A stretch of DNA of 64,000 nt from Branchiostoma floridae (taxonomy: Eukaryota; Chordata; Leptocardii; Amphioxiformes; Branchiostomatidae): the NCBI RefSeq assembly GCF_000003815.2, contig NC_049988.1:1718678-1782677 (forward strand), given 5' to 3'. Position 1 is the stretch's first letter, and each line of letters starts with the position of its first letter. Both the position numbers and the translations under genes were made by a program. Under the pieces are notes generated by a model, which worked only from the letters and a program-made list of their open reading frames with translations, made no database searches and was not told the origin of the DNA. Positions 1 through 12,239 of the stretch are shown here, in pieces.

Positions 1-300
1 ACTTCTTTAAAATGTAGCACTCGGTTTTCTTGGGGTCCGACGTACAATTCAAACATCAGCGGCTATTCCTAACAAACTTATTGTAAGGGACGATATTGAG
101 CTGAAGGTCACCCCTTACAGTTGTGCAATTACTAGTATAGATATGGATGTCTTATACCTCGTAGCAATATATGTATGATTGCAGAAGCTTGCATTTACTG
201 AAGAGTGACAAGTTTTCCCCTGAGATTGAAGATCCCAAAATTCTCTTCTACAATGTCTAAAAGTTTAACACCCTCCATGTGAACCTCTCGTACCCTACAG

Positions 301-1679
301 ACTACAGCACCTACCCAGCATCCTCCCTCATATCCGCTTCAACCTGCTGACCTCAGACGACACGGCAGCCATCTTGGAACACCCCCTGGTCAGGGAGGAT
401 CCTGGGAGTTCTGAGGTCATCAGGGATGTGGTACAGAAAGAGAACCCTAACCTGAAGCCGAGGCTTGGGATGACCACGGAGATGGTTCTGCTATCCAATG
501 CAAAGTCAGTATATACTTCTTATTCGTTTAAGTTTCTACGTCTACAGCCCTTGTTCATGGTTCTTACACATTTTGAAGTCCTGCAATACATATTTCTACA
601 GACTCAGTCATGAAAACATGCCCTGCGCCTAATTCCACACATACTGAATTTCATTTCCCTGTGGCTACACAAGTAGATTTGAAAGATAACATCAGAGCAT
701 GCTGTGACTTGGGCCTCTTTCATTCCAGAAGTTAAGAGTTTCCAGTCCATTTCATTGACAGTTCCTGATATATTCTGTCCTCTTCAGTTCCAGTGATCTC
801 CTCTTCATGAACCCTCAGGAAGGGAAGTACATCACCTGCAGTTATAATTGTAAACAATTTACTGACGCCATAGATTTGACAGTCACCAGCGATAACAACA
901 TCTACAGACTGACTCGTAAGTTGGACAGTAGCAGACAGTTGTCCATTTATAAGTACAACCATGCGGAGAATGTGTGGGAAGATACTTGTATGTCCTTGGT
1001 GTCTACGTCGCTAAGATTGGGAAACAATTTCAATTGCTACGAGGAACACCTTGTTGAAGTTGATCAGTCTTTATACTACCTTGCTGAGAATATAGAAGAA
1101 GGCACGATGTTGATGAGAAAGTACAACCAGCACACAGATCAGTGGCAGGAGTGTTCACAGCTGCAATTTGAAAATACTACGGACTTCTACAGTGCAGCAC
1201 TGTCCAGTGGTCCATACCTCTATTTCCTCACAAGCATGGAGATGTATCGCTACGAACCGAGACATGACCGTTGGTGCAAGCGGAGCCCATCACCAGAACC
1301 AAATCTTGAAATCCGTTCAGCAGTTGTCATGGGAACAGAGATTTTCTGCACCGATTTTGACTTCAGTCAGACTATGGTATACGACACAGAATCAGACTGC
1401 TGGCAGAGACTGCAAGGTTGGCCAGACGCAGGGAACCGTGAGACTAGTGGTTCTCCCAGTCTTTTTGTTCTGGCGAACCAGCTGCACATATGGCTCACCT
1501 GTAGCTATGATCATAATGAGGATGTAGAAGAACATCTGGTATATGTGTATGACAGGTCTGCTGATACATGGAGAGACTTGAAGGCCACTTTGCCAGATAA
1601 GGAATATTTTTCGTATGGTCGCCTGTGCTCTGTGGCGCGTATATACCTACCATATCTAGAAGTGCAGGATAAGTACTAG
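301..1679 (+). CDS. BACK-kelch protein, last two exons (5' part outside window)
   Basis: Two exons are visible: 301-504 and 788-1679 (stop TAG). The first follows a CCTACAG acceptor and encodes the end of a BACK domain (LPHIRFNLLTSDD, then ILEHPLV). The second encodes about 295 residues of kelch-type beta-propeller blades, seen as repeated units with Y-x-Y/D and W positions (IYRLTRK, YKYNHAENVW, YRYEPRHDRW, VYDTESDCW, VYVYDRSADTW). Donor 504/505 (GTCAGT) and acceptor 787/788 are phase-compatible. Proteins of this family are usually substrate adaptors for Cullin-3 ubiquitin ligases; that role is from the family and not shown here. The BTB domain is not in the window, so the gene starts upstream. 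Blade motifs are diverged, with few GG pairs. I cannot assign an orthologue. Confidence 0.85.
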
Positions 1680-3700
1680 TAGACATAGAATGTAGCCGTT
1701 GCAGGAAAGGATTGTTTAATGTACATTTTGTGTAGAATTTGTCTCTTGAGGAGTACCCCAATGATGGATAGATTTTGTGGTACATTCGCAACAAGCTACC
1801 TTTGGACGGAAACCCTTCAACAAAGTAGTAATACCCATTGCTTGAAAGCAGAGATCGGTGTCGCTATATGTACATTACACTTTGTATTATTTTAGGGTTA
1901 ATTTTTAGTTCTAATTTTTTTTTATAGAACTAGTTTATAAACCTGCATTTCCATTTACTTTATATATGTATACTTTTGTATCATTTCTAACAATAATATC
2001 TATTGATAAACACAATAAGTCATTCTTTAGTTAAGTGCTATTCGGTTTAAAGGCCGATCGTACTTTGACGAAATTAGTAGATGATGCATTTATGATTTCT
2101 GTGGTGATAAATTTTGTGACTAAATGTCTGTGATATTTTGACAGCCTGAGAAAATTTCTAGGATACAAAAGAAATGACAAAATTGCCCCCATTCATTCAT
2201 CTGTAAATTTTCCTTCAAAGCTATTTCGGCACCAAACCAGTACATATTTATTTATTTCAGGCATTTACCGACCCATATGAAACAAAGACAACATGAAAAA
2301 CACAGAATATGTACAAGACAGCATTTTATAACATCATAGAATTATGTATAGGTATGTAAAGAGACGCCGCCAGAGATTGCTGAAGAATGAATTGAGGTAG
2401 AATGAGTAATTGAGGTAGAATGAGTCAGACCTAACTACAGACTGTACAATTGTACAGGCGACTTAGACTTAGATGAATGAAGTTGATATCATATCTTCAA
2501 AGAAAGATAACAACAGAGACGTACCATAGTTCCAATGCAAGCCATCAGCAGGCCAATCCCCTTTATTGGAACTGATAGCGTACCAGTATCGTATGCCACC
2601 CAGCAATAGGGATCACACTGACGAGGAACTTAGGATGCTAACGGGTGAAGAGCAACTCTATAACAGAGGTCACATTACGTGTGACATCCCCCGTGCTTTA
2701 GCCTGTGTTTACACGATCTTTCACTGGCCAGGGTTAATGACACCCTCCAAGGTTTTGGCAACTGTAAAGCCGGCCACTTCGTTTTTAGTTAGGCTACGCT
2801 GTGCTTAAACTTGGCCAGAAAAATTGGTCTCCAGACTACCACCACTGGCTCCTCTCTAATAATGTAAACAGACGGAAGACTTTACCACAATGTGGCAGTA
2901 CCACACTCGACTACCACCTGACTGGCTCCTCTCTAATCATGTAAACCTACTTAACACAATACCACAATGTGACAGCCCCACAAAGTAGTTATGATGATCG
3001 GACACCACTAATCTGATGAGAGACTACTGCAGAGATTATTATATTTAATGTAGGAATTTTAGACGAGTTTGGAACAATAATGTGGACACGTTAAAGATTG
3101 TATCAAAATGTGCACTAATGTTTATGATATATTGGTGTGCTATTATATTTTATTCCACTTGCTGCACTATTATATTTTACTATTTTACACTAAACGACGC
3201 GATTCAGACACCCTATGCAGTGGTTGCCTTTGAAGCTGATTGATTTGAAATATTAAATAAACCATTGATTTGTTGATTTTAGACATCAGAGAACGCACTG
3301 CAAGGCCCAGTAGCCAACTTGGCAGTTTCAGAACAAGAACTTTAGACGTTTCAGAAAGCGTACATTATCCTACATGGTTCTGTAGCTGATCATGGTAGAA
3401 TTCACAGTGTGTCTATTGTTACGAAAATAGAAGCAAATTTCAATGTTAATGTAGTTAACTCATCGCTTCACACCACCGTTTTGTTGCCGATAGGATTTTT
3501 TTGTTCCCCCAAAAAAATTTTTCAGGTAGACTAATAGCAACAGCGAATTGTAATAAATACTTATACATGTAATTGTAGAACCGAAAAATGTATCAGAGGG
3601 GATTTCTAACAATAAGTAGCTGTCATTACGACCGGTTTTGAAACAAAAATGTACAGTATTATACGAATATAATAATTTTATGTAAACTAAAGCGTAATTC
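1680..3700. other. Gene-free stretch downstream of kelch gene
   Basis: AT-rich sequence holding the kelch 3' UTR and old repeat fragments. A LINE-like tail with AATAAA lies near 3250-3265. At 2567-2584 an 18-base string is shared with 6284-6301, just after the first zinc-finger exon, so a decayed zinc-finger unit may lie here. I see no convincing gene. Confidence 0.5.
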
Positions 3701-3734
3701 AGAATCCAGTCGGCATATGTCTGTAAATACTGCT

Positions 3735-3840
3735 ATACGGAATAAAACAGTCATGTAAGAAGAACAAGTTACATGTCCTATTCCAATATTTTAGAATTAA
3801 CCATCTCAAAGTTGCGAGCGTGCATATGCTGTGGTGATGT
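3735..3840 (+). repeat. Copy of zinc-finger-unit 3' flank
   Basis: The sequence AACAGTCATGTAAGAAGAAC and about 70 bases after it match 6388-6480, downstream of the zinc-finger coding exon. This marks the tail of an earlier, otherwise lost, zinc-finger unit just before the promoter at 4183. Confidence 0.6.
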
Positions 3841-3879
3841 GGTCAGTAATCGACCCATGTGCGGCCATAGGAGATAGGT

Positions 3880-4100
3880 TTCTAACCTTTAACTCTTTGC
3901 CAAACACAGAAAAGGAATTGGTTAAAAGGAAGAATGAATAAATCAATGAATGAATAAGTGAACGAATAAATCAGAAAGAAAGAATAAGAAAGGTAATAAT
4001 TATAAGAAAGAAGGAAGAAAAGAAAGAGAAACAAGATAACGAAATGGAAAGAAAAGTAAAATAAAAAAGAAGAAGACAGACGAAAATCCAAAAAAGGCAG
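3880..4100 (+). repeat. Purine-rich tract ahead of zinc-finger promoter
   Basis: The + strand is almost all A and G (GAAAGAAAGAAT-type repeats). Similar purine tracts lie at the same relative place at 13500-13560 and 56580-56610, between the 3' flank of one zinc-finger unit and the promoter of the next. Confidence 0.6.
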
Positions 4101-4182
4101 TCACTCCATGGTTCTGAGGACAAATTTCTATCATGTAATCTGCCTATTATATCCAGATAGAAATATTGGGTACCTCACCAAT

Positions 4183-4331
4183 AGTGTAGGCGGAACGTAC
4201 TGAACAATAATGGGTAAGCAGGAATCGAATGACCTTTCACCCTACAGTGTCCGTCATTTTTCACCGCTTGCTGCTCCAGACAGGCGCTTGCAGGAGGATT
4301 GTGCGAAGGTAATAATCAACACCGGAAGCAG
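4183..4331 (+). promoter_or_regulatory. Zinc-finger unit 1: promoter and noncoding exon 1
   Basis: The module starts AGTGTAGGCGGAAC, has a TATA-like site weakened here to GGGTAAGCAGG, a CACAGTGYCAGTCACC-like stretch (diverged here), TTGCTGCTCCAGACAG, then CTTGCAGGAGGATTGTGC, and ends at a donor AAGCAG/GTAAAT (exon end 4331). Related modules occur at 13581 and 62666, and a fragment at 12409. Conservation between copies and the shared donor suggest core promoter plus 5' UTR exon of the zinc-finger gene at 5226. Transcription start is not known. Confidence 0.65.
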
Positions 4332-5132
4332 GTAAATACGAGATATACATACAACATGACTGCATTAGTATGAAGTATAGGGGTTAGAGGTCATTTGTAT
4401 GGTATGCGGGCGACATTAGGCAGAAATGTAAGACTTTTCGGGGTGACGAAAATAGTGGTGGTGGGGAGGGGGGCATTTTTACCTTCATGGAATTCCGGAA
4501 ACAAAGGAAAAAAAAAAACATTCCTCCATTTCGTCTACTTACCATTCTTCTTCTTTTTTTTCGAAACAAATAATGAACTGGTCAGACCGCATCATCATGG
4601 TTACTGAGGTGTAGCAAACATCCTGTAATGTACGGTTACATGTAGCAAGTATCAGGACAAAGCTCGAGGGGCTAGATTATATGACTGTGTTTGTGTAAGA
4701 CCAAACAGATCTTTTCTACCCGACAGGCGACCAATAAGTGTACTGAAGATGCCGCTGGGATCATTGAGGTCGTTGGGAGAGTCTACTGTAAAATGGGTGG
4801 CCCTTTCATGACGGGTGATTTGTTATGAGCTGTAGCTAATCACTAATAAAAGGCTTGGAGCTAAAATGACCGAACTGTACTTTTTTTGCGCTAGAAAAGT
4901 AAAAACAAAATACTACTCTTGTACATGAATTGGTATCATCTTTATGGCTGCAAATACACCAGATATTATTATTATTATTATTATCACTTCCTGTCACTTA
5001 AGGTGAATGTAACTAGTAATAGTATATTGGAAACAAATGCATTTTAAGAAAATAAAACAAAACCTAATTGTAAATAGCTTGTTAGGCTTGATAATTATGG
5101 TTAACATTATTTGTTTGCTTGAAACTAGTTTT

Positions 5133-5218
5133 AATGGGGCTATTTCTTCTTTTCTGATATTTTCTATTCCATTAGGTTCAACATATTTCTTCTTTTCTGA
5201 TATTTTCTATTCCATTAG
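5133..5218 (+). repeat. Tandem duplication of splice acceptor (2 x 43 bp)
   Basis: The stretch ending TTTTCTATTCCATTAG/GTTCAACA occurs twice, with acceptors at 5175/5176 and 5218/5219. The related gene at 51655 has one acceptor here. Use of the upstream copy would add 43 bases to the 5' UTR and not change the protein. Confidence 0.8.
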
Positions 5219-5225
5219 GTTCAAC

Positions 5226-6224
5226 ATGGCAGAGACAGGTAAATGGTCTCTTACTGCTGCTTCCAAGAACCTCGGTGATGGGTCTCCTACAGGATTTCTA
5301 GGTGACCGGAATGAAAGTAAAACCAAAGACCAGCCAACAGTGAGCACAACCATAGCGGTTAGTCAACCAAAACCAAACACTGGTGAGAAGCCTTACATGT
5401 GTGGGGAGTGTGGATACAGGACAGCATGGGAGTCTCACTTATCCCAACATATGAGAACACACACAGGGGAAAAACCATTCAAGTGTGACCAGTGTGACTA
5501 TTCTGCTGCACGAAAATACAGCTTGAAACAGCATCTAGCCAAACACGCAGGTAATAAATCCTACATGTGTGGGGAGTGTGGGTATAGAGCAACTCAAAAG
5601 TGTCACTTATCCAAACATATGAGAACTCATACCGGCGACAAACCATTCAAGTGTGACCAGTGTGACTATTCTGCTGCAAATAAGTCCAACTTGAACCAAC
5701 ATTTAGTCATGCACACTGGCTATAAGCCCTACATGTGTGGGGAGTGTGGGTACATGACAGCTCTGAAGTCTGACTTATCCAAACATATGAGAACTCATAC
5801 TGGTGACAAACCCTACAAGTGTGACCAGTGTGACTATTCTGCTGCACATAAGTCCAACTTGAACCGACATTTAGCCATGCACACTGGTGATAAGCCCTAC
5901 ATGTGTGGGGAGTGTGGGTACCGGACAACTCAGAAGTCTCATTTAGTGGAACATATGAGAACTCATACAGCTGAAAAACCCTACAAGTGTGATCATTGTG
6001 ACTTTTCTACTGCACATAAGTCCAACTTGAACCGACATTTAGCCATGCACACTGGTGAGAAGCCCTACATGTGTGGAGAGTGTGGGTACAGGACAGCTCA
6101 CAAGTCTCACTTATCCCAACACATGAGAACTCATACTGGTGAAAACCCCGACAAATCTGGGCAATTCGGCTATTCTGCTGCACTGAGATCTACATTGGAC
6201 AACCCTGGTAAAGCACACCTGTGA
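5226..6224 (+). CDS. C2H2 zinc-finger protein, nine fingers (unit 1)
   Basis: The ATG at 5226 follows an acceptor CCATTAG and begins MAETGKWS. The paralogue at 51655 begins the same way (MAEAG), which fixes this start. Product 332 aa. After about 55 low-complexity residues come nine intact C2H2 fingers joined by TGEKP/TGDKP linkers. They alternate strictly between two types: MCGECGY...HMRTH and CDQCDYSAA...HLAKH. A tenth finger has lost its cysteines (DKSGQFGYSA) and stops soon after; more decayed finger sequence follows the stop. Such arrays bind DNA in the nucleus; the target is unknown. The whole coding region is one exon, preceded by an intron of about 0.9 kb and the noncoding exon at 4183-4331. 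Confidence 0.92.
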   Translation: MAETGKWSLTAASKNLGDGSPTGFLGDRNESKTKDQPTVSTTIAVSQPKPNTGEKPYMCGECGYRTAWESHLSQHMRTHTGEKPFKCDQCDYSAARKYSLKQHLAKHAGNKSYMCGECGYRATQKCHLSKHMRTHTGDKPFKCDQCDYSAANKSNLNQHLVMHTGYKPYMCGECGYMTALKSDLSKHMRTHTGDKPYKCDQCDYSAAHKSNLNRHLAMHTGDKPYMCGECGYRTTQKSHLVEHMRTHTAEKPYKCDHCDFSTAHKSNLNRHLAMHTGEKPYMCGECGYRTAHKSHLSQHMRTHTGENPDKSGQFGYSAALRSTLDNPGKAHL

Positions 6225-6995
6225 AGAACACTACAAATCTGAGAAATGTGATTTCGGGACATATAAGAAGACTCCCTTATCCGAACTGATAGCGTACCAG
6301 TTTTTATGTTATCTAGCTATAGTAAAAAAAAATGTACAACAGATGTCATCTACTTGTAGCAAATATATCATGTTGTGTATGCATTCTGCAACAGTCATGT
6401 AAGAAGAACACTTAACGTGTCCTATTCCAATATTTGAGAATAAGCCTCCTCACAGTTACGACCTTACATATGCTGTAATAAGTTCTATATCCCTTTCTTC
6501 TTTATATTGAGGTGACCGCCTTCAGCGTTTTGAAGCTTCTGTAACCTTTGAATGTGTTGAGTTTGCTGAAATGGGCGGTTATGCCGACAAACACTTGAAA
6601 CAGATTTGAGTCTTGAAAATGTCCACGTGGAACTTAAGGCGCCCTCCAAAGATAGTAATAGTTAGTTCATATTAGGTCATTCCCCAAATGTTTTAGGTAT
6701 GTGATTCCGGTATGTTTGTTTAAATAGAAACAAAATATTGTCCCTTTCAGACGATAGCGTATAGCTTCTGCGTGTTTTATAGCATTGAATATCGGTGAAT
6801 TCATAGCTAGAGACATTTTGACAATCGCTTTAATATTCCTGTCGTAATTCTCATTACATAGTATTTGAATTAATGCCTTTCCTGAGCGTTTCTGGCCATT
6901 TTTAGATTAAAGATTCTATACTGGTCCCCTTTGCACTGGCATTAAACCAAGTGACCTGATATCTTATATGGGGCTGCCTTGGACATGTACCAACA
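6225..6995. other. Zinc-finger unit 1 3' flank and unassigned DNA
   Basis: 6240-6300 still shows decayed finger codons. 6388-6480 matches the copy at 3735-3840. From 6480 on I see only AT-rich, probably repeat-derived sequence and no gene. Confidence 0.5.
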
Positions 6996-6999
6996 GGGA

Positions 7000-7440
7000 T
7001 CTTTCACGTTTTCCTTTCATTTATTAGGAATGCAATCAGTGCAATACAAGTGGCAGCCAGTTAGCTGCAAGGCTGGTAGCGGATACCACTGATACATATA
7101 ACAATTCAAATTGTTACAATGTAGTAGATAGCAGTAAATTGTACAATGAACAAAATACATCATCATCAAATATAAATACCAATAAGCGAGAAAAAAAGAG
7201 AAAAGATGGTATGGTTGGAAAGTCTGTTGGGTTTAGTATTTTTACACGTCAGTGATCGAATAAGAGGTGGTTTCTGCATTTGGCCTTGAAGATTTTGACG
7301 GTGGCGGACTCTGACTTCATTGGATAGAAGGTTCCACAGACGTGTGGTGTACAAAAAGTAACTGTTTTTGTGTTTGTTCTACTCCGGGGAATACAAAAAT
7401 CTAAAATTATTCACTTTCGAATTTCTACTTTTTTTTCTGA
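7000..7440 (-). mobile_element. CR1-like LINE 3' end fragment
   Basis: Read on the minus strand, 7250-7360 encodes the typical C-terminus of a CR1-type reverse transcriptase: TTRLWNLLSNEV followed, after a one-base frame change, by ESATVKIFKAKCRNHLLF. The rest is probably 3' UTR. The fragment is short and frameshifted, so it is dead. Family placement rests on this C-terminal motif only. Confidence 0.5.
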
Positions 7441-8478
7441 ATAAAAATGTACATTTTGTCTGCGGTCCAGCTTTGCCTTGGTATCAAAACCAAATAACTT
7501 TTTATACACATTAATCACTTTGAAATAACTTAACTGGTTCATTTAATTCTGTTATTTTTAGGCTACGGCCGGCTTTAACGTTTTGCTCCTATGTCACAGT
7601 ATTACAGCAAAACTGACCGTAAATTTGGTACGAGAGTACTTACGACATAAGCTCACATATCTTCGTCACATTTTGGCATTATCTTTAAATGCAAAAAAAT
7701 GTGACGAAAATTATGTTGGCGTATACTTAGTAAACGTCAGAGCTATATATTTTCGGATGTAGGGCTATTTTCAGGTCAAACATTATGTCTTTGCCTCTTA
7801 TGTCACTGTACTACATCATCCAAACGGCCTGATATTTGCCACGGGGTCGCCTGGGACGCATTCTGCAGGGAGTCATTCATCCTATTGAAGTATTCATTTG
7901 GGGATTTTAGGCTATTTAGACCACTAGTATACATTTGGGCCTCCCATGTTTCTTTATTATAGCTAAATGATCAGTGATTTGGTGTTTGATTGCCGAGATA
8001 TATATTCACATATTTGGTATTTGCCACTCCGAAATGGTTTATCTAGATTAAAAAATATGTACTTTGGTTTCATTCTATGAGAGCGAAGTGACATGTTCCT
8101 TAGTATGGGTTCAGTGCTCCTACAAGGGGTGGGAATTGGTAATTTGGGAGAGTCCATTTTGCATTGGATGTTTAAAACTTAATTCCATTTTATAGGGGGA
8201 AATGCTATGTCAAAAATTGTGGATTTTGTAAGAGTCCAATTTGGAGAAGACGTCTCCTGCGTATACCTCCCAGCTCAGATTAGCTTCTTATGCCAGAAAA
8301 TTAGTCTGCCTCTTGCAGAAAAACAAAATGCCATTCGCCGCACGTCATACCGCCATCACGCCAAATAAGGGCAAATTCGACCTTTATTCCTCAGACTCAT
8401 AAAGGTCTCATTTGCAGTATTCATACATTTCACAGTTTTACACTGCACGACGGCTGTCTGCAAATCATTGTCCAAATA
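7441..8478. other. Unassigned repeat-like DNA before the lectin gene
   Basis: A phrase near 6955-7010 (CTGATATCTTATATGGGGC and on) recurs in diverged form near 7830-7885, so part of this stretch may be an old tandem or dispersed repeat. The last 100 bases should hold the lectin promoter and 5' UTR. No TATA box is clear. Confidence 0.4.
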
Positions 8479-10833
8479 ATGTCCACGCAAGCACAGCCGG
8501 TCCGGTCTACTTTCGCCGGTCCCGGCAGCAGCCAAACCAACAGACCGCTTCCGCAGCCCCCTCCTGTCCACCAACGCAACGGCGCTTCTGGGAGTCGGCT
8601 GGAGAGGCAAGAAACTTCTTTAGACACGTACGAAGAAGCCGAGAGAGTGTACTACATAATCAAGGATCAAGATCTGCCGCCGTCTTTTCATGGGGTGGGG
8701 CGGCAGCAGGAGTCCCCCCAGGCGGGGGTGGAAACCAGCGGGCTGCCGCCCAAACCACCTCCTGTCCGTCTGAGTGGTTCACACAGGCGTGTCCGCCATG
8801 GCAACGGCACTTCTGAAACATTTTACGAGGGATCCGAGGCGATGAAAGATTCCGCAAAGTACACGTCTGCAGGTAGAGGCCTTTTTTTGTGCCTTTTTAG
8901 TAGGTATTTGCACGATAAGATAAATTTGATTGACGAGATGGCGCATGATCACTTATGTGCAAGCCCGTAGGCAGGGGGATTCAGGGGGTACCCCCTCAAA
9001 ATGATCAATAAATCCTCTATTAACGGCGCTGTTATCGACAATGTCCGTTTTCTACTTTGAGATCCTGTAAAAAAACAGGAAATGCCGTTTCAGAGAGATG
9101 AATTTCCGAAATGTACCGGGGCCGGGATACACGCCCCCTCTAAAGTGGTCCAAACAATCTACAAATGACCCCCAACAACAAAACCCTGGCTGTGGGTATG
9201 CTGACGTATTCACAGACTTTGCAGTGTCAGAATAGCTGAGATGAAAAGAGTATTCATCTGCTACTTATGATATTCATATAAAGTGAGTAATGAATACTGG
9301 TTGTGAGTCTTTCATGCACGTATTTTACGCCTGCTACCATAGGTCATGGGACTATAATTGGCAAAGGTGTAAGGTCGTGGACTGTAATTTTCTTGTATTA
9401 CTTTTAATGTGTAGACGTTTGTTTGAAAATGAAATGAGCCAAATACTTTTCAACAGACAGCACGTATCAGGATGGAGCGATCGGTCATCGTAAATTCATC
9501 CGCTCCCACCTTAGCCGCATGGGTGCCGGAATTGTCGTGCTGCTAAGCCTGTGTGCCGTGGGACTCGCCCCTCTGACGTTCATTAATAAAGAGGTAAATG
9601 TGATATTTTTTCTGACACTATTTCTGATGTGTTTATAAAAGGTATAAAAACAGAACTCTGCTGTTTCATAAGCTTGCTATTCTGGCGTACACATTAATGT
9701 ATTTATGTTTACAGGAAATATCTCAATTGGCCACCACTGTTGGCGCCTTGAAGCGCGACCAAGACTACATCGGCCAGCTGTCCACCACTGTTGACGCCTT
9801 GAAGCGCGACCAAGACGACATGCGCCAACTGTCCGCCACTATTGACGCCTTGAAGCGCGACCAAACGACATGCGCCAACTGCCCACCACTGTTGACGCCT
9901 TGAGGCGTGACCAAGACAATATGTCCACCACTGTTGACACATTGAAGCGCGACCAAGACGACATGTCCACCACTGTTAACGCCTTGAAGTACGACCAAGA
10001 CAACATACGCCAACTGCCCACCACTGTTAACGCCTTGAAGCGCAACCAAAACGACATGCGCCAGCTGTCCGCCACTATTGACGCATTGAAGCGCGACCAA
10101 AACGACATATCGAACACTGTTGACGCTTTGAAGCGTGACCAAGACGACATGTCCACCACTGTTGACGCCTTAAAGCGCGACCAAGACGGCATGCGCCAAC
10201 TAGCCACCACTGTTGACGCCTTGAAACGCGACCAAGACGACATGTCCACCACCGTTGACGCCTTAAAGGACGACCAAGACGACATGCGCCAACTGGCCAC
10301 TACTGTTGAAGCCTTGAAGCGCGACCAAGACGACATGCGCCGACTGTCCACCACTGTTGACGCCTTGAAGCGCGACCAAGACGACATGTCTACCACTATT
10401 GACGCCTTGAAGCTCGACCGAGAAGACATGCGCCAACTGTCCACCACTGTTGACACCTTAAAGCGCGACCAAGACGACATGTCCACCACTGTTGACGCCT
10501 TGAAGCGCGACCAAGACGACATCTCCACCACTGTTAACGCCTTGAAGTACGACAAAGACAACATACGCAAACTGTCCACCACTGTTGACACCTTGAAGCG
10601 CAACCAAGATGACATGCGCCAACTTTCCACCACTCTTGCAGCCTTGAAGTGCTACCAAGACGAAATACGCCAGCTGTCCGGCACTGTTGACGCCTTGAAG
10701 CGCGACCTGGATAAGGAGCGAAACCGAACCGCCGCCTTGGAGCAGCGTCTTCAAGAGATAAGTAAGGCGCCAGGTAACTTGTGTTTTCGATCTTATGTGT
10801 ACTTTTTGTGATAGTGTATTGAACATTTGTAGT

Positions 10834-10891
<58 letters not shown>

Positions 10892-11752
10892 TTGGTATGT
10901 CGGCTTTGATCTTTTAATGTTTACTCTTATGTTAAGCAACATCATTAGATTTAAAACAGTGCTTAATTAAATTGACTATCAGTTAACAAACACATATTGT
11001 GTGTAGGTATCATCCAATGTGCATTCCTTAGCACGATATCAAAACCCCTTTTCAGCGCATTGTCCTAAAGGTTACGCAATGTTCCGTGAAATCTTCTACA
11101 AGGCATTCGACACACGTAAGACCTTCAGCGGAGCTTCCATGACCTGTGTTGAAGACGGCGGCACCCTCACCATGCCCCGAGACGCTGAGACCAACGCCTT
11201 CCTGATTTCCTTGTACAAGTCCGTGAGCGACAATGGTGACTTCTGGTTCGGCCTGCACGATCAGTATAGAGAGGGAAGCTTTGAGTGGGTGGATGGTTCT
11301 GCACTTGGGACGTACAACACCTGGTATCCAGGACAACCGGACAACAGTGGCAACGAAAATTGTGTTCATTACTACTCAATCCAAACCTCGAGAGACAAGT
11401 GGAACGACGCTGAATGCAACTATCAGAATCGCTTCATATGCCAGACTGTTCCAGGTGCGTATTGTAGCCGTACCATTTCACGACACCCCTCTCATAGCAC
11501 TCCCTAATTAATGCACTAGACATCTTAGATTATTATCGCTCTTGTCACAAACACATCATTATGTAATTGTTGCTATAAACACATCATTCCGCATCTCGTC
11601 CCTGATAATTTTGTACTATTTCCTAACATCACTTGTCTAGTAAACATGTCACAGCTCGGGTATTCATCTGATCTGGCACAGCATTATTTTGCTCTTGTTA
11701 CAATAAATACATCATCTCATTGCTGCGAACTATTTTTCCAGGACGTCCATAG
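8479..11752 (+). CDS. Type II membrane C-type lectin with repeated coiled-coil stalk
   Basis: Five exons can be read: 8479-8872, 9457-9593, 9715-10773, 11056-11454, 11742-11752. Exon 1 gives a proline-rich cytoplasmic tail with a tyrosine cluster (YEEAERVYYII). Exon 2 gives a basic stretch and one membrane segment (about residues 154-173), fitting a type II protein. Exon 3 encodes about 20 repeats of 14 or 17 residues (consensus TTVDALKRDQDD, with or without MRQLS), a coiled-coil stalk. Exon 4 is a C-type lectin domain with WFGLHD, QPD and WND calcium-site motifs and the last cysteine in RFICQ; QPD usually means galactose-type binding. The stop falls three codons into exon 5 (PGRP*). Exon 3 has one base missing between 9864 and 9865. 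All other phases agree if that base is restored, so this is either one lesion or a sequencing error. Confidence 0.8.
9715..10720 (+). repeat. 42/51-bp coding repeats of the lectin stalk
   Basis: Repeats of GTTGACGCCTTGAAGCGCGA come in two spacings, 42 bp (14 residues) and 51 bp (17 residues, with a MRQLS insert). A 14-residue unit is two heptads; 17 shifts the heptad register. Reading frames on the opposite strand here are shadows of this repetition. Confidence 0.9.
10838..10889. repeat. (TA)n microsatellite
   Basis: About 25 TA units lie in the intron between the stalk and lectin-domain exons. Confidence 0.95.
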
Positions 11753-12239
11753 GCGACAAGCGGAACTCTCGACCCCTGGCGGCTTTCCGACCATCCGCAG
11801 TGAAAGGTACCAGCCAAATGTGAAAACTTGACTTATAGGGTTAACAACAATCTTAACAAATAGTACCTTGTTGTATAGCTGTCTACATGTTTGTGGAGTG
11901 GTAACAAAAATGTCAAATGAATAGTAAGAATGAAATTTGATGAAGCTGCCTGTTTAATGATAATCTCTCCTCAGAGTAATAAAGCTCATGATTTTAAGCT
12001 ACTTCTGAGGCATTTCCCGAGACATTTGTCGCAGGCATTAGAGCGAAACGGATGGGATTTAAAAAGTTCAGTAGAGATACCTTCATTGTTTCTTTTGTTG
12101 TAACGTTAGTAAAGAAGGAAAAGACGCCCGTCTACACCAAGCGTAAGGGCGGCACATACGCGTGAACGTCCACATATTTGAAATTCCCGGGTAAATGTAC
12201 TGGAGTATTCGACCCAGAAACTTGTTTCTGGCACAGTGT
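11753..12239. other. Lectin 3' flank, no gene seen
   Basis: AT-rich. A possible polyadenylation signal AATAAAGC lies near 11978-11985. No coding potential recognised. Confidence 0.5.

Noticed and set aside
2566-2808. 80-residue open frame as a gene
   Set aside because: It shares a short string with the decayed end of the zinc-finger exon and has no other support; probably a remnant.
9709-10841. Large minus-strand open frames over the lectin stalk
   Set aside because: They are antisense shadows of a repeat whose period is a multiple of three.
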